Shown here piece after piece: positions 36,965-47,367 of a DNA stretch of 64,000 bases. Source of the DNA: Anthonomus grandis grandis (taxonomy: Eukaryota > Arthropoda > Insecta > Coleoptera > Curculionidae). Position numbers and translations under genes: made by a program. The notes below the pieces were generated by a model, which saw only the letters and a list, made by a program, of their open reading frames with translations, was not told where the DNA came from and searched no databases. The first letter of the stretch is position 1; each line of letters opens with the position of its first letter. The DNA is taken from positions 29,801,127 to 29,865,126 of the forward strand of contig NC_065567.1 of NCBI RefSeq assembly GCF_022605725.1. The letters run 5' to 3'.

Positions 36965-37960
36965 TGGAATACGCTGAAATAGGTGTCTAGTCAAATTATT
37001 CAAAGAATGTGTATACGAATTTTCAAAACTGCATCTGGTCAACTTTTGGAGTTATGGGGGTTTTGTATAATTGAAATAAAAAATTTAATTTTTTTTTCCA
37101 AAACTTTTGTATATTACAAAAAACGCTGAAATAGGTGTCCAGTCAAATTTTTCAAAGAATATGTGTACGAATTTTCAAAACTACATCTGGTCAACTTTTG
37201 GAGTTATGGGGATTTTCTGAAATTGAAAAAAAAAATTATAATTTTTTTTTAAAATATTTTTTTTTTCGAAAACTTCTATATATTTTAAAAAACGCTGAAA
37301 TAGGTGTCCAGTCAAATTCTTCAGAAAATGTGTGTACGAATTTTCAAAACTGCATCTGGGCAACTTTTGGAGTTATGGTGATTTTGTGAAATTGAAAAAA
37401 AAAATTTTTTTTCGAAAACTTCTATATATTTTAAAAAACGCTGAAATAGGTGTCCAGTCAAATTCTTCAGAAAATGTGTGTACGAATTTTCAAAACTGCA
37501 TCTGGGCAACTTTTGGAGTTATGGTGATTTTGTGAAATTGAAAAAAAAAATTTTTTTTCGAAAACTTCTATATATTTTAAAAAACGCTGAAATAGGTGTC
37601 CAGTCAAATTCTTCAGAAAATGTGTGTACGAATTTTCAAAACTGCATCTGATCAACTTTTTGAGTTATAGATGTTTAATGAAATTTTTATAATTTTTTTT
37701 TTCAGAAATCTTTACATATTTTGAGAAATCCTAAGATAACAGTCAAATTATATAGAGACAAAAAAAATTAAATCTGTGTCAGCTTTGATCAATTTTATGA
37801 CATAAAGATTTTATGTAATTTTTGGATTTTTTTTTTTAAACTTCTGGATATTTTAAGAAACGCTGAAATAGGTGTCTAGTCAAATTATTCGAGAATGTGT
37901 GTACGAATTTTCAAAACCGTATGTGATCAAGTTTTTGAGTTATAAAGGTTTTGTAAAACT
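36965..37960 (+). repeat. Tandem array, core period 146 bp
   Basis: Units starting 'acgctgaaataggtgtc' lie at 36971, 37123, 37292, 37438, 37584 and 37860. The units at 37292 and 37438 look identical over their 146 bases; the gap 37584-37860 hides one strongly diverged unit near 37720. Each unit holds 'agtcaaattcttcagaaaat' and 'gtgtacgaattttcaaaact'. A further diverged unit lies at about 39290-39370. The repeated open frames at 37135-37655, on both strands, are by-products. Confidence 0.93.
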
Positions 37961-39290
37961 GAAAATGTTAGTCATCTTTCATGACGAATTCAATGGAAAA
38001 TCGAAAATTTTACAATTTTTTTCTCGAACCCATTTTACCTCTTGGTGCATAACACACTATATACCTGATAATTGCTGTATTACTCATTTCTGAAAATATG
38101 TTAATAACATCCTCATTTATCAAAAAAAATCTGTTCTAACTGAGCTACCCCTATTACCTAGTGATATAAACTGTTAAACAATTCAGTGTTCTAAGTGATG
38201 AATTATAGTAAAATAATTAAAATAAAATAAAAGATCTTGTAGAGCATTAAATTATTATATTACATGTTAATAATAAAGTATGGTATTTTCATTAACTCTA
38301 CTGGGCCTAATTGCTCAACAAGGTATTTTTAAATATTGAAAAAATATATATTAAACTCACAGTGAAAATACCATCCTAATAATAAAATAAAAAAAACAAT
38401 AAGCGTATCACACCTACTTAAGTTATGCATAATAATACCAATTTCGCCTATATGCCTATAAAACGTATTACAAATTTGAAAATTTTTATTTCTATTGATC
38501 TAAAGTTAACATCATGTATTGTAAATAAACTGGTGGGTGAACCACTTATAAATAGGGGTTTTCCACCTTTTACTTGAAATATAGAGACAAAAACTATAGA
38601 TTTTTTTATCATCTATAATTTTATTAAAAAACATTTTCTTATCGGACAATAATTTCCTGCAAAAAAAATCGTATTTCATTAATCCTACCCTTACCCCCCC
38701 ACCCACCCCACACACCTTACCAGTAAGAAATTATTTTCAAAAATCATTTTTTTCCAAAATAATACGTATAAATAACAGCTGGTTTCGTCGGTAATATTTA
38801 ATCTAATAACACAGTTTGTCTATTTAAAATTGATATAATTATATATATGTATATTTATAAATATTTAATACAAAAGCAGTGCTATTAGATTAGATATTAT
38901 GAATCAAAAACGGCGATTTTTCAAAAGAATTTCTTACTGGGCAAATGTTTGGGGTGGGTGGGGGGGCAAGGATTCTGTTTATGAAAAACAACGTTTTTAC
39001 AGAAAATGTACATTCACACTTTTTACCCCTGTATCTACCCTATACCCTTACCCTTTAAACCCTGCTTATTTAAATTTAATATATTAAAATAAAATATTTT
39101 TAGTCGATCCAAACACTACTAAGAAAATTAAACGATGATATAAAAAAAGGTGAAAAAGTCAAATTCTTTAAAAATTAGAAGAGGATGGAAATAAAGTGAT
39201 GTTTTTCGAGTATAATTAGACACTTTGCGCCAGAAAAACACTATTTTTAGTCTATCCAAATACTATTAAGAAAATAAAATCATGATATAG
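37960..39290 (+). repeat. Long dispersed repeat, copy A
   Basis: Begins near 'gtcatctttcatgacgaatt' and runs through 'ctgaactgagctacccc'-like sequence at 38134-38150, 'cattaactctactgggccta', 'gcgtatcacacctactta', 'aataggggttttccacctt' and an internal foldback element. The same series, split in two, occurs at 39831-40004 and 42865-44440 (copy B). Its ends are not sharp. Confidence 0.85.
38650..39010. mobile_element. Foldback element with G-rich arms, copy 2
   Basis: 'ccttaccccccc', 'acccaccccacac' and 'cttaccagtaagaaatt' on the left face 'ttcttactgggcaaatgttt' and 'ggggtgggtgggggggcaagg' on the right. The centre is 'attgatataattatatatat'. Sits inside long repeat copy A. Short frames at 38512-38715 and 38899-39087 are by-products. 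Confidence 0.88.
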
Positions 39291-39531
39291 AAAAAGTGCT
39301 TGTCAAATTATTGAAAGAATATTTGTTTAAATTTTTAAAACTGGATCTGGTCAAGTTTTTAAGTAATGGAGGTTTTGTACATGTACAACAATTAATTCTT
39401 TGAAAATAAACGCATGGTGCCATTTTGATCAAATATTTTGTAATGAATTAAGTAGACAACTTACAATCTCGTCATTACTAACCCTTGGCCTAAAACCAGA
39501 AAATTTAAATAAAATTATAAATAATCCATGG

Positions 39532-39563
<32 letters not shown>

Positions 39564-39830
39564 TTTTACTTAGCATAAATAGCTACATACAAAAACAAAA
39601 AATTGCCCCAAAAATTATTAAAAATAAAAATTTATATAATATTTAATAATAACAACATTTTTAGTTAGCAAGAGTACCATATAAGTAAGCAATAAATATG
39701 TTAAATATATTTATATGGAAATCATTTTCAGCTCATGTTATGCAATTAATTCAATGGAAAATTAAAAAACTCGCCATTATTAAACCTTGGTCTAGGACCA
39801 GACAATTTGAATAAAGCCAGTGACATGTTA
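39291..39830. other. A+T-rich junction between the long repeat copies
   Basis: Starts with a diverged 146-bp-type unit ('aaactggatctggtcaagtt' near 39340), then A+T-rich sequence with an (AAT)n tract at 39543-39562. No gene. Confidence 0.5.
39543..39562. repeat. (AAT)n microsatellite
   Basis: About six to seven uninterrupted units. Confidence 0.85.
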
Positions 39831-40004
39831 CTCATCTTTCATGACAAATTCAATGGAAATTCGAAAATTTTACAATTTTTTTCTCGAACCCATTTTACCT
39901 CTTGGTGCATAACATACTAATTATACCTGATAATTACTGCATCACTCATTTCTGAAAATATGTTAATAACATCATCATTTATAAAAATCCTTTTTAACTG
40001 AACT
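39831..40004 (+). repeat. Long dispersed repeat copy B, left piece
   Basis: Matches copy A from 37971 ('catctttcatgacaaattca', 'tacctgataattactg', 'ctgaaaatatgttaataaca') up to TGAACT at 39999-40004. The match to copy A then stops abruptly and resumes at 42865. Confidence 0.85.
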
Positions 40005-41219
40005 CCGAAGATAATAATGACTCCTTCAACTTCTCGAAAACCAACAAAACTGGCTGACGATGACGTTTTTTGGTACCATCCCCATCAAAAAAGCACCTGC
40101 TGTCGACCTATTATACATTTTTATGATAAATCAGCTGCTCGATGGTGCGGCTCTCCTCTTTTGTTTCCTTAAAGAGGTTGATGTGTGTGTTTTTATGAAG
40201 GTTTAATTTAAAGGTATAAAATGGCGGCACAAAGGCATAATGGTCGACAGGTCCAATTTAGCTTTCTTTTTTCAAACAAAAAAAAGGAGGATGTTGTAAG
40301 TCAAAATATTTCTAAAGGGTGCATCGCCAGCAAGGATTATCGTTATAATCGAGATTTATTTTATAAGTTAATACGGTATAATTTAAAAGGCAGTTAGTAG
40401 CATTCAGCGTAGTAATTCCCGGCAGTGTAGAATTAAAATTTCGCAGTCATCTATCGTCGAAACGCGACTCTTAGATAGAAATTCCGTTGCATCAAACTAT
40501 CGTTCACACATACAAATTGAGCGAATTCTCTAACGAATGGTATTTGAAAAGACTCCATTAAAATGGAGTTTTAGCATGAACGGTTTAATGTTTTTTTTTT
40601 AGCTTCTTTAAAAATGAAAATCTTACACAAAAAAAAAACGACAAATAACAAGCAAACAGCCCGGGAAAACAATTATATCAAAAACACGTAGGTTCAATTT
40701 TTAATTGTTTTATTAACGGCAAAACAGCGAAACGATTGCGATTGCCGCATAGCGGCGGTATTTCCGAAACAAATTATTACTTGTGTTGATTTTAGTTAAT
40801 TAATTTCATTTGGTCTAGGCAAACATCAATAATTAAAATGCAATTTACCGTTGTTTGCTTGATTTTCGTATACTACATACTCCCGCCGTGCCATGCCATT
40901 TGCTACACTCTCATTACCTTTTATAATACGATTTTTAATAGATGGATTGCGTGTAATTGTTTTAGTAATAAATAATGATTATAACTTATTAATTATTGCA
41001 ATGACCGCTTAAATTTGATTGGGTTTATCAATAAGTAAAAAATTCAGTGGGGGATCAGTTCAATGCGTTTATTGATTTTTCTTTCACAGTGGTCTATCAG
41101 AAGTAATAGAGAAAATAAGCTTTTTAGTTTCAACCAAGTATGGTCTAGATATACTTTTTTCATAAATATGAAAAATATATTTAACAAATAAGAAATGCAC
41201 TTTATACATATTTTTATTG

Positions 41220-41236
41220 ATTATTATTATTATTAT

Positions 41237-41272
<36 letters not shown>
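41220..41272. repeat. (TAT)n/(AAT)n compound microsatellite
   Basis: Roughly eight TAT units run into about thirteen AAT units. It lies just past the 3' end of the minus-strand Cep131 relic. Confidence 0.93.
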
Positions 41273-41273
<1 letters not shown>

Positions 41274-41329
41274 GAATATTTACATTTTTCTTACAATTAT
41301 ATTAAAAGACCAATTACAATAAATTCCTA

Positions 41330-42700
41330 AAGTGCTTTTTCCCTCTCTTCTACCAATTGCTCCCCTAAACTTTCACATTGTTGTTATAACTTCCTTGCCG
41401 CCTTTAACTCCAAATCTTCGATCTCCCTTTTATGTAATGCCCTTAAATCGGCCAGTTCTTGTTGCTGCCTCTTTTCCATATTTTGAATTTCCGGCTCAAT
41501 GCTTTTTACTGTTAATTCTTTAATTTTTTGAGTTTTTCCTTCGATCCAACGCTCTCTGCGCAATTTTTCCCCAGCCGCCTGCATTTCTTTTAATTTCTTT
41601 ACTTCCACTTGGTGTTTGTGTTCCAGAGCTTTCATATTTGTATTATAACGATCTTTTAGTAACTTAATATTGCTCGTTTAAAGTTCTTTTGTCAGCAATC
41701 AGCTGGTCTATAAACTTTTGATGACGTTTTACAATGCCCTCGTACTCGTCTTTTTGCTGTTTTAGTTTTGTTTTAATAAATTTTCAGTTTCTTTATTTTG
41801 GGTCATTGCCTGTTCCCTTAAAGTCGCTTTGCAGAAGATTTACACATGATGTCTTGTCTTTCAGGCGCAAGTTGAGATCTATCAACTGATGACAGAGCTG
41901 TTGTTTTGTAAATGATTCTAGATCTTGTAGCCTGGGAACAGAATCTAAATTGATAGAACATTCAATCACTTTTGAAGCTAAAGCTGCTCTTTGCTTGGCT
42001 TCGTTTAGGGATTTGGTACAATTTTTATCCACTTCGTCCAAAAAATGATAGGAGCTGACAGTAATTATTACTGCCATGAGTCTTTTCCAATACCTGTCTC
42101 AGATACGGGTGACTCAGAAAATTCTTGCCGTATCTCAGATATGATTGGAGAAAATGTGACGTAGCGTTCTGGGTCTTTTTGCGGTTTTATATTATTGTTT
42201 TTTATCATATTATTTTCTTTGTCGTTTTGGTGGACAATTTTTTGCTATTTGCTTGATCTGCTGTGGAATATTGATTCAGAGTATGGTCCACCAAGTGTTT
42301 TACCGACGCAATTTGCATATGAGATCTTTTATCCTCATTTTCTATGATATCATCCAAACTGCCTCCAATACTATTTTTTTCACCAGATTCTTCTTTCTGG
42401 TTCATGTCATTGATGTCCTCAATATCCCTTATGTTATTGAGGAAATCTAAATAATTTGGCTTTTTCGACATTTTCTCTACCCATGGCTCAATCTCAGGGG
42501 ATTTTGGTTTATCGGATTCAAAATCTTTTCCTGCCTTTAGTGGCTTGGATACAATTTGCTTTAGTTTTTTTTGTTTGGGTTTTGGTTTGATATTAGGCTT
42601 AATCGTTTTCTGCTTATTATTTTCGTCGACTTCTAAACTTTTCTTATCTAAGCTCAACTGAAAAAATTTATCAAATTTCAAATCAGCTTCATTCTTAAAA
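41330..42700 (-). pseudogene. Cep131 (AZI1/dilatory) fragment, frameshifted and truncated
   Basis: Minus-strand relic of the centrosomal/ciliary coiled-coil protein Cep131, which works at centriolar satellites and the ciliary base. The first piece (42681-42205) is a Lys/Glu-rich, disordered stretch. A second frame reads DPERYVTFSPIISEIRQEF near 42170, then 42077-41820 reads a helical stretch ending LNLRLKDKTSCVNLLQ. Other frames continue as KATLREQAMTQNKET, then KDEYEGIVKRHQKFIDQLIA, then 41635-41384 with EVKKLKEMQAAGEKLRRERW, IKELTVKSIEPEIQ and RQQQELADLRALHKREIEDL. The IDQLIADK, KKLKE..EK.RRE.W and IKELTV..EPEIQ blocks are typical of the conserved part of Cep131. After EEREKAL a stop comes and the rest of the C-terminal coiled coil is missing. 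At least four frame changes make it non-functional. Identification is strong in the coiled-coil half and inferred for the first piece. Confidence 0.82.
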
Positions 42701-43389
42701 ATCTATTGTAATTGGACTTTTAATATAATTATTTTTTATACCTGATGAATGTTTCATTAATTTCATACGCCAGTGTTAAAGAAAATATTTCTTTTTCTAC
42801 GCAGGCGTGTCTTATAAATGATTGTTCTATGTTTAATTAAATTTCAATATATTATAGTTTATTATGAGCTACCCCTATTACCTAGTGGCATAAACTGTTA
42901 AACAAATTAGTGTTCTAAGTGATGAATTATAGTAAAATAATTAAAATAAAATAAAATATACAATAATTGTTTTAAAAAAGTTAAACGTTTAATTATGGTT
43001 TTTTCGTTTTAACTCTACTGGGGCTAATTGCTCAACAAGGTATTTTTAAATATTGAAAAAATATTTATTAAACTCACAGTGAAAATACCATCCTAATAAC
43101 AAAATAAAAAAACAATAAGCGTATCACACCCACTTAAGTTATGCATAATAATTTTTATATTTCTTGTCAAGATACCAATTTCGCCTATATACCTACAAAA
43201 CGTGTATTACAAATTTAAAAAAAAATATTTCTACTGATTCAAAGTTAGCATCATGTATTGTGAATAAACTGCTGGGTAAACCATTTATAAATAGGGGTTT
43301 TCCACCTTTTACTCGAAGTATAGATACAAAAACTATAGATTTTTTATCACCTCTAATTTTCTCTTAAAAAACATTTTTCGGGCGATAAT

Positions 43390-43745
43390 TTCCTGCAAAA
43401 AAAATCGTATTTCATTAATCATACCCTTACCCCCCCCCACCCACCCCACACAACTTACCAGAAAGAAATTATTTCCAAAAATCATTGTTTTTCAAAATAA
43501 TACGTATGAATAACAGCTGGTTTCGTCGGTAATATTTAATTTAATAACACAATTTGTCTATTTAAAATTGATATATATTGTGTATTTATAAATATTTAAT
43601 ACAAAAGCAGTGCTATTAGCTTGGATATTATGGACAAAAAACAGGGATTTTTCACAAGAATTTCTTACTGGGTAAATGTATGGGTGGGTGGGGGGGGTAA
43701 GGGTTTTGTTGATGAAAAACAATGTTCTTGCAGAAAATATCTATT
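43390..43745. mobile_element. Foldback element with G-rich arms, copy 3
   Basis: 'cttaccccccccc', 'acccaccccacaca' and 'cttaccagaaagaaatt' face 'ttcttactgggtaaatgta' and 'tgggtgggtggggggggtaag'. The arm homology spans about 150 bases each side of a short A+T centre. Confidence 0.88.
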
Positions 43746-43824
43746 CAATATTTAATTTAATAACAATTAAATTTTTTATGACCTATAACTTTCTTAAAAA
43801 GCATTTTTTTCTCAGGCAATTATT

Positions 43825-44180
43825 TTGTGCAAAAAAACCATTTTTCATTAACCCTACCCTTACCCCCCCCCACCCACCCCACACATCTTACCAGTAAGAA
43901 ATTGTTTTTAAAAATCATTGTTTTCCAAAATAATGTGCATGAATAACAGTTAATTTTGTCATTAATATCTCATCTAATAACACAGTTTTTTTGTTTAAAT
44001 TTGATATAATTATATATATATGTATATTAATAAATATTTAATACAAAAGCAGTGCTATTAGATTAGATATTATGAACCAAAAACGGTGATTTTTCAAAAG
44101 AATTTCTTACTGGGCAAATGTTTGGGGTGGGTGGGGGGGGCAAGGGTTCTGTTTATGAAATACAATGTTTTTGCAGAAAA
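43825..44180. mobile_element. Foldback element with G-rich arms, copy 4
   Basis: Starts about 80 bases after copy 3 with 'cccttaccccccccc' and 'acccaccccacacat', and closes with 'tggggtgggtgggggggg' and 'caagggttctgtttatgaa'. Its centre includes 'ttgatataattatatatat'. The short frame at 43676-43897 spans copies 3 and 4 and is not a gene. Confidence 0.88.
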
Positions 44181-44470
44181 TTTATATTCACACTTAATAA
44201 CCCTGTTTATTTAAATTTATTACAATAAAATGAAGTATTTTTATTCGATGCAAATACTACTAAGAAAATTAAACGATGATATAGAAAATGGTGGAAAAGT
44301 CGATTTCTCATTTATATATCTCTATCTCAGTTTAAAAACTAGAAGAGGATGGGAATAAAGTGATATTTTTCGAGTATAATTAGATACTTTGCGCCTGAGA
44401 AACACTATTTTTAGTCTATCCAAACACTATTAAAAAAATTAAACGATGATATAGAAAAAATGCTTTTATA

Positions 44471-44846
44471 CTATATGCGAGCTTCTATCTATACAGTTTT
44501 ACTGAAATATTCATTTAAATGATCAGCTCTAAAATGTCACCAATTATTGTTTTGATTTAATTCGTTTTTTTACAATAACAAATATCGTTATCACAGTCGC
44601 ACAAAACTTTGGTCTGTATTCCCTTTTAGTCACTTTGATTGGTTTATTTATTTCATTCTTGCAATTTCTATATTATTTCTTAAGTTTCTCATTACTTGTA
44701 GATATAAATTATTTTTATTAGTTTTACTAGACCTTTTGTTATCCATTTTCCTATTACTTTAATTATTTTAATAGGGTTGGTGCTTTTACTTTTGAAAATA
44801 TCTATAAAATTGTTTGTTTGCAATTTCTATATTATCTGCGAAATAT
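44471..44846. other. Spacer before the retrotransposon
   Basis: A+T-rich unique sequence; nothing recognised. Confidence 0.5.
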
Positions 44847-44847
44847 T

Positions 44848-44875
44848 TTTATTTATTTATTTATTTATTTATTTA
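44848..44875 (-). repeat. (TAAA)n 3' tail of the retrotransposon
   Basis: Seven (TTTA) units on the plus strand directly beyond the 3' UTR of the minus-strand element, matching the simple-repeat tails of many LINEs. Confidence 0.85.
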
Positions 44876-45079
44876 GCAGTTTATTTCGAACAGGCAAATC
44901 CCAGTTACAGGAAAATCTACAATTAATATTATGAAAGTGTAAACAAGTATTAAATTACTATAAATTAAATAACAAAAAGAAAGAAAAATAAGGAAAATTT
45001 AAATTACTATAGTAACATCATGTATATATCAAAATTAAAGGAGATGTAAATTAACATTAGAATGAACAAACATTTTATA

Positions 45080-46440
45080 TTATATTATTATGTTATTATA
45101 TGGTAACTGTTGGTTTTTCAGAGACAAAACTAGATCATTTATGGAGCATACAAATATGTCACAGGATGATGATACTGAATTAAAAATTCTGCACATTTGA
45201 TATACGGAATCCTGAAACCTAATGTTAGTTCTGGCGCGATTTAAAGCAAAAGTGATATTTGCTCTAGAAGCAAATCGTGGTACATGAAATAGAATATCGT
45301 TCAAGAGAGGAGGAGAATTTATTTGATTATTGACCAACTTCCATAAGAATGTTACAAGATGAATTGTTCTCCTCATGGCCAGAGATTGCAGATTAAATCT
45401 ACCTAACATCAGATCATGATCATGTCCCCTAACAGGATATATTCCATCCTCACAAAACTTTAAAATCCTTCTCTGAACACTCTCGATGTAGCCAACATGG
45501 CATTCATAGAAAGGACACCACACTAAGGAACCGTATTCCAGTCTTGATCTAACAAAGGAAAAGTACAATAGTTTTATTGAGTTTGAGTTATTAAAGAGTC
45601 GGCTATTTCGAATGACAAAACTCAGAAGTTTCAACGAGGAGGTCACTGTCTGTTCAATATGTGGCACAAATGTGAGCCTATCGTCGAATACAACCCCTAG
45701 ATCTTTAATAGAAGTACTTTTACAGAGCATTTGATTGTCTACATTGTAATTAAACAAAACAGGATCCTTGGTTCGGTGAAAGGAGATCACACAGCATTTC
45801 GAGATGTTAAGACATAACTGATTTCGACTGCACCACCCCCTAATTAGGTCCAAGTTACTCTGTAAGAATAAGCAGTCCAAGATACTATTGATACACCAGA
45901 ATATTTTCAGATCAGCATAAGCTAGTCTAAGGCAGGAAATCAATTCTATAAGATCATTAATATAAAAGATAAAAAGAAGTGGGCCGAGATTGGATCCCTG
46001 TGGGGCTCCAGAAGTTGAAACAAAGGTATTAGATCTGCAACCTTCCACCTCAACAAACTGTAGACGGTCAATAAGGTATGACGAAAGCAACGAAATTAGC
46101 CTTTCTGAGAAGTTGAATTGCTTGTTCAATTTTTCCAGCAGAATGCTATGATTTATCTGATCGAAAGCCTTACTGAAATCAGTATACACCTCATCAACCT
46201 GACTTTTTCTGTCCAGGGTTGAAGAAATAAAATTAGTCACATTACAGAGGTTAGTGATGCACGACATTTTAGGAATAAAACCGTGCTGATCTATAGAGAG
46301 TAGTGATTGAACTTGGGGAAGAATTGTGTTATAAACAATAGTTTCAAAAGTATTGGAAAAATTGCAAAGTATGGAGATAGGTCGGTAGTTCTCGATTCTG
46401 TTTATATCGTCTTTTTTTGTGAATTGGTATTACTTTAGCA
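45080..46440 (-). pseudogene. LINE reverse transcriptase, catalytic Asp missing
   Basis: RNA-directed DNA polymerase. RT block 1 is readable above the longest frame as DDINRIENYRPISILCNF (near 46400; an A-run just upstream shifts the frame), then HGFIPKMSCITNL. The long frame 46267-45080 (395 codons) has YTDFSKAFDQINHSILLEKL (first catalytic Asp), SGAPQGSNLGPLLFIFYIND, then LAYADLKIF at 45911-45919, where the family reads YADDLKIF. One Asp codon of the YADD active site is deleted in frame. IKDLGVVFDDRLTFVPHI, LYFSFVRSRLEYGSLVW and the C-terminal region to the stop at 45080 are intact. It is normal in length for the C-terminal half of the protein but should be inactive. Confidence 0.93.
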
Positions 46441-46526
46441 CATTTCCAGACGCCTAGAAATTTGCCAGTTTCCAAATAAGGTTAAAAATATGACATAAAG
46501 GCTGACAAAGGACAAACATGCAGTCT

Positions 46527-47082
46527 TTAGCTGTTTTTTAGCCTCCGACTAGCAGCAATAATTTCCTTAGTGGTAGTTAATGGAAGAATGTCAATGAGGT
46601 CAGAGGAATTAGAAGGAGGATAGGTTTCTGCGAGGTTGATTGGATCTTTATAGGCGTTCTGAAAGAGTTTGGCAAAAGCTGGCACAATATTTTCTGTTCC
46701 TTGAAAAGAATTACCATTGGCATCGCACATGATACGGAAGTAAAGAGTGACCTTTCTTAGCTCTAACAGAAGACCAAAATGATGAGGTATCAGTTACAAT
46801 GTTCTCCTTGGCTTGGGTCACAAATGAGTTATAGGCCTCACGGGCTTGAGATTTTACTGTCTGACGAAGCCTGTTGTATCTGGAAAAATTAAATTCAGTT
46901 GGAGAGGATCTATAATCACGATATGCTTTTTCCTTCTTAAAGATATTAGAAATAATTTGTTTTGAAAACCATACTGGAAATCGCCGTCGTCTTCGTTGTT
47001 TTAAAGGTGCTGAAGCAGCAAAAGCTGAATCAAGTCTTTTATAAAGTTCCTTGCAAGCGCTGTCAACGTCAGAAGACTGCAA
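46527..47082 (-). pseudogene. LINE ORF2, linker between endonuclease and RT
   Basis: Two overlapping frames: 47082-46711 (KRLDSAFAASAPLKQRRRRR, WFSKQIISNIFKKEKAYRDY, SFWSSVRAKKG) and 46730-46527 (MCDANGNSFQGTENIVPAFA, LPLTTTKEIIAASRRLKNS). The basic stretch, the 'W(F/Y)...KEKA' helix and the 'F..Y....' segment before the RT are typical of Jockey/CR1-like ORF2 linkers. The frame shifts near 46720 and again before 46527. Confidence 0.78.
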
Positions 47083-47091
47083 GACGGATAA

Positions 47092-47349
47092 TCAGTCTGC
47101 ATCGAGCAACAAATTATACATGAGTGGAAAGTCTGCTTTTCTGAAGTTAAACTGCTGTAGATTATTTGAACTTATAGAAGGATTATATTTATGAGGGGAA
47201 GCCGGTTTAAAAGAAATTGTCAAAGCAGGATGATGCAAATCTTCGTCAATAAGCGGTGATATACTTTTAATGACACTGACGTCGAAATTTGAAAAAACCA
47301 AGAAGCCTACTATTATCATTTGGAATATTGTTAAACTGCTTAAGACCAA
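47092..47349 (-). pseudogene. LINE ORF2, end of the endonuclease domain
   Basis: A different frame from the previous piece. VFSNFDVSVIKSISPLIDED followed by LHHPALTISF corresponds to the last endonuclease block, where a conserved His in an S/DHHPA-type motif completes the active site. The frame then runs into a linker (NLQQFNFRKADFPLMYNLLL). Continues in another frame at 47082. Confidence 0.78.
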
Positions 47350-47367
47350 GGATCTCGCATAGGTTGG

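Larger units (their letters stand above)
40005..42864. other. 2.86-kb segment interrupting long repeat copy B
   Basis: Lies between TGAACT (39999-40004) and TGAGCT (42865-42870), where copy A reads a single TGAGCT. This fits an insertion with an imperfect 6-base target duplication. It contains unlike parts: apparently unique DNA (40005-41215), a TAT/AAT microsatellite (41220-41272) and a minus-strand Cep131 relic. I see no inverted ends, no Helitron ends and no transposase. It may be a captured genomic fragment, or copy A may have lost it. Confidence 0.6.
42865..44470 (+). repeat. Long dispersed repeat copy B, right piece
   Basis: Resumes the match to copy A with 'tgagctacccctattaccta' and continues through 'actctactggggctaattgc', 'gcgtatcacacccactta', 'aataggggttttccacctt' and two foldback elements to 'aaacactattaaaaaaatta'. 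Copy A has one foldback element where this copy has two in a row. Confidence 0.86.

Noticed and set aside
37135..37655. Open frames on both strands with near-identical proteins
   Set aside because: Explained by the 146-bp tandem array; both strands are open only because of its composition.
40005..42864. Helitron as carrier of the Cep131 fragment
   Set aside because: The ends show no 5' TC or 3' CTRR with hairpin, and the flanks suggest a 6-base duplication that Helitrons do not make.
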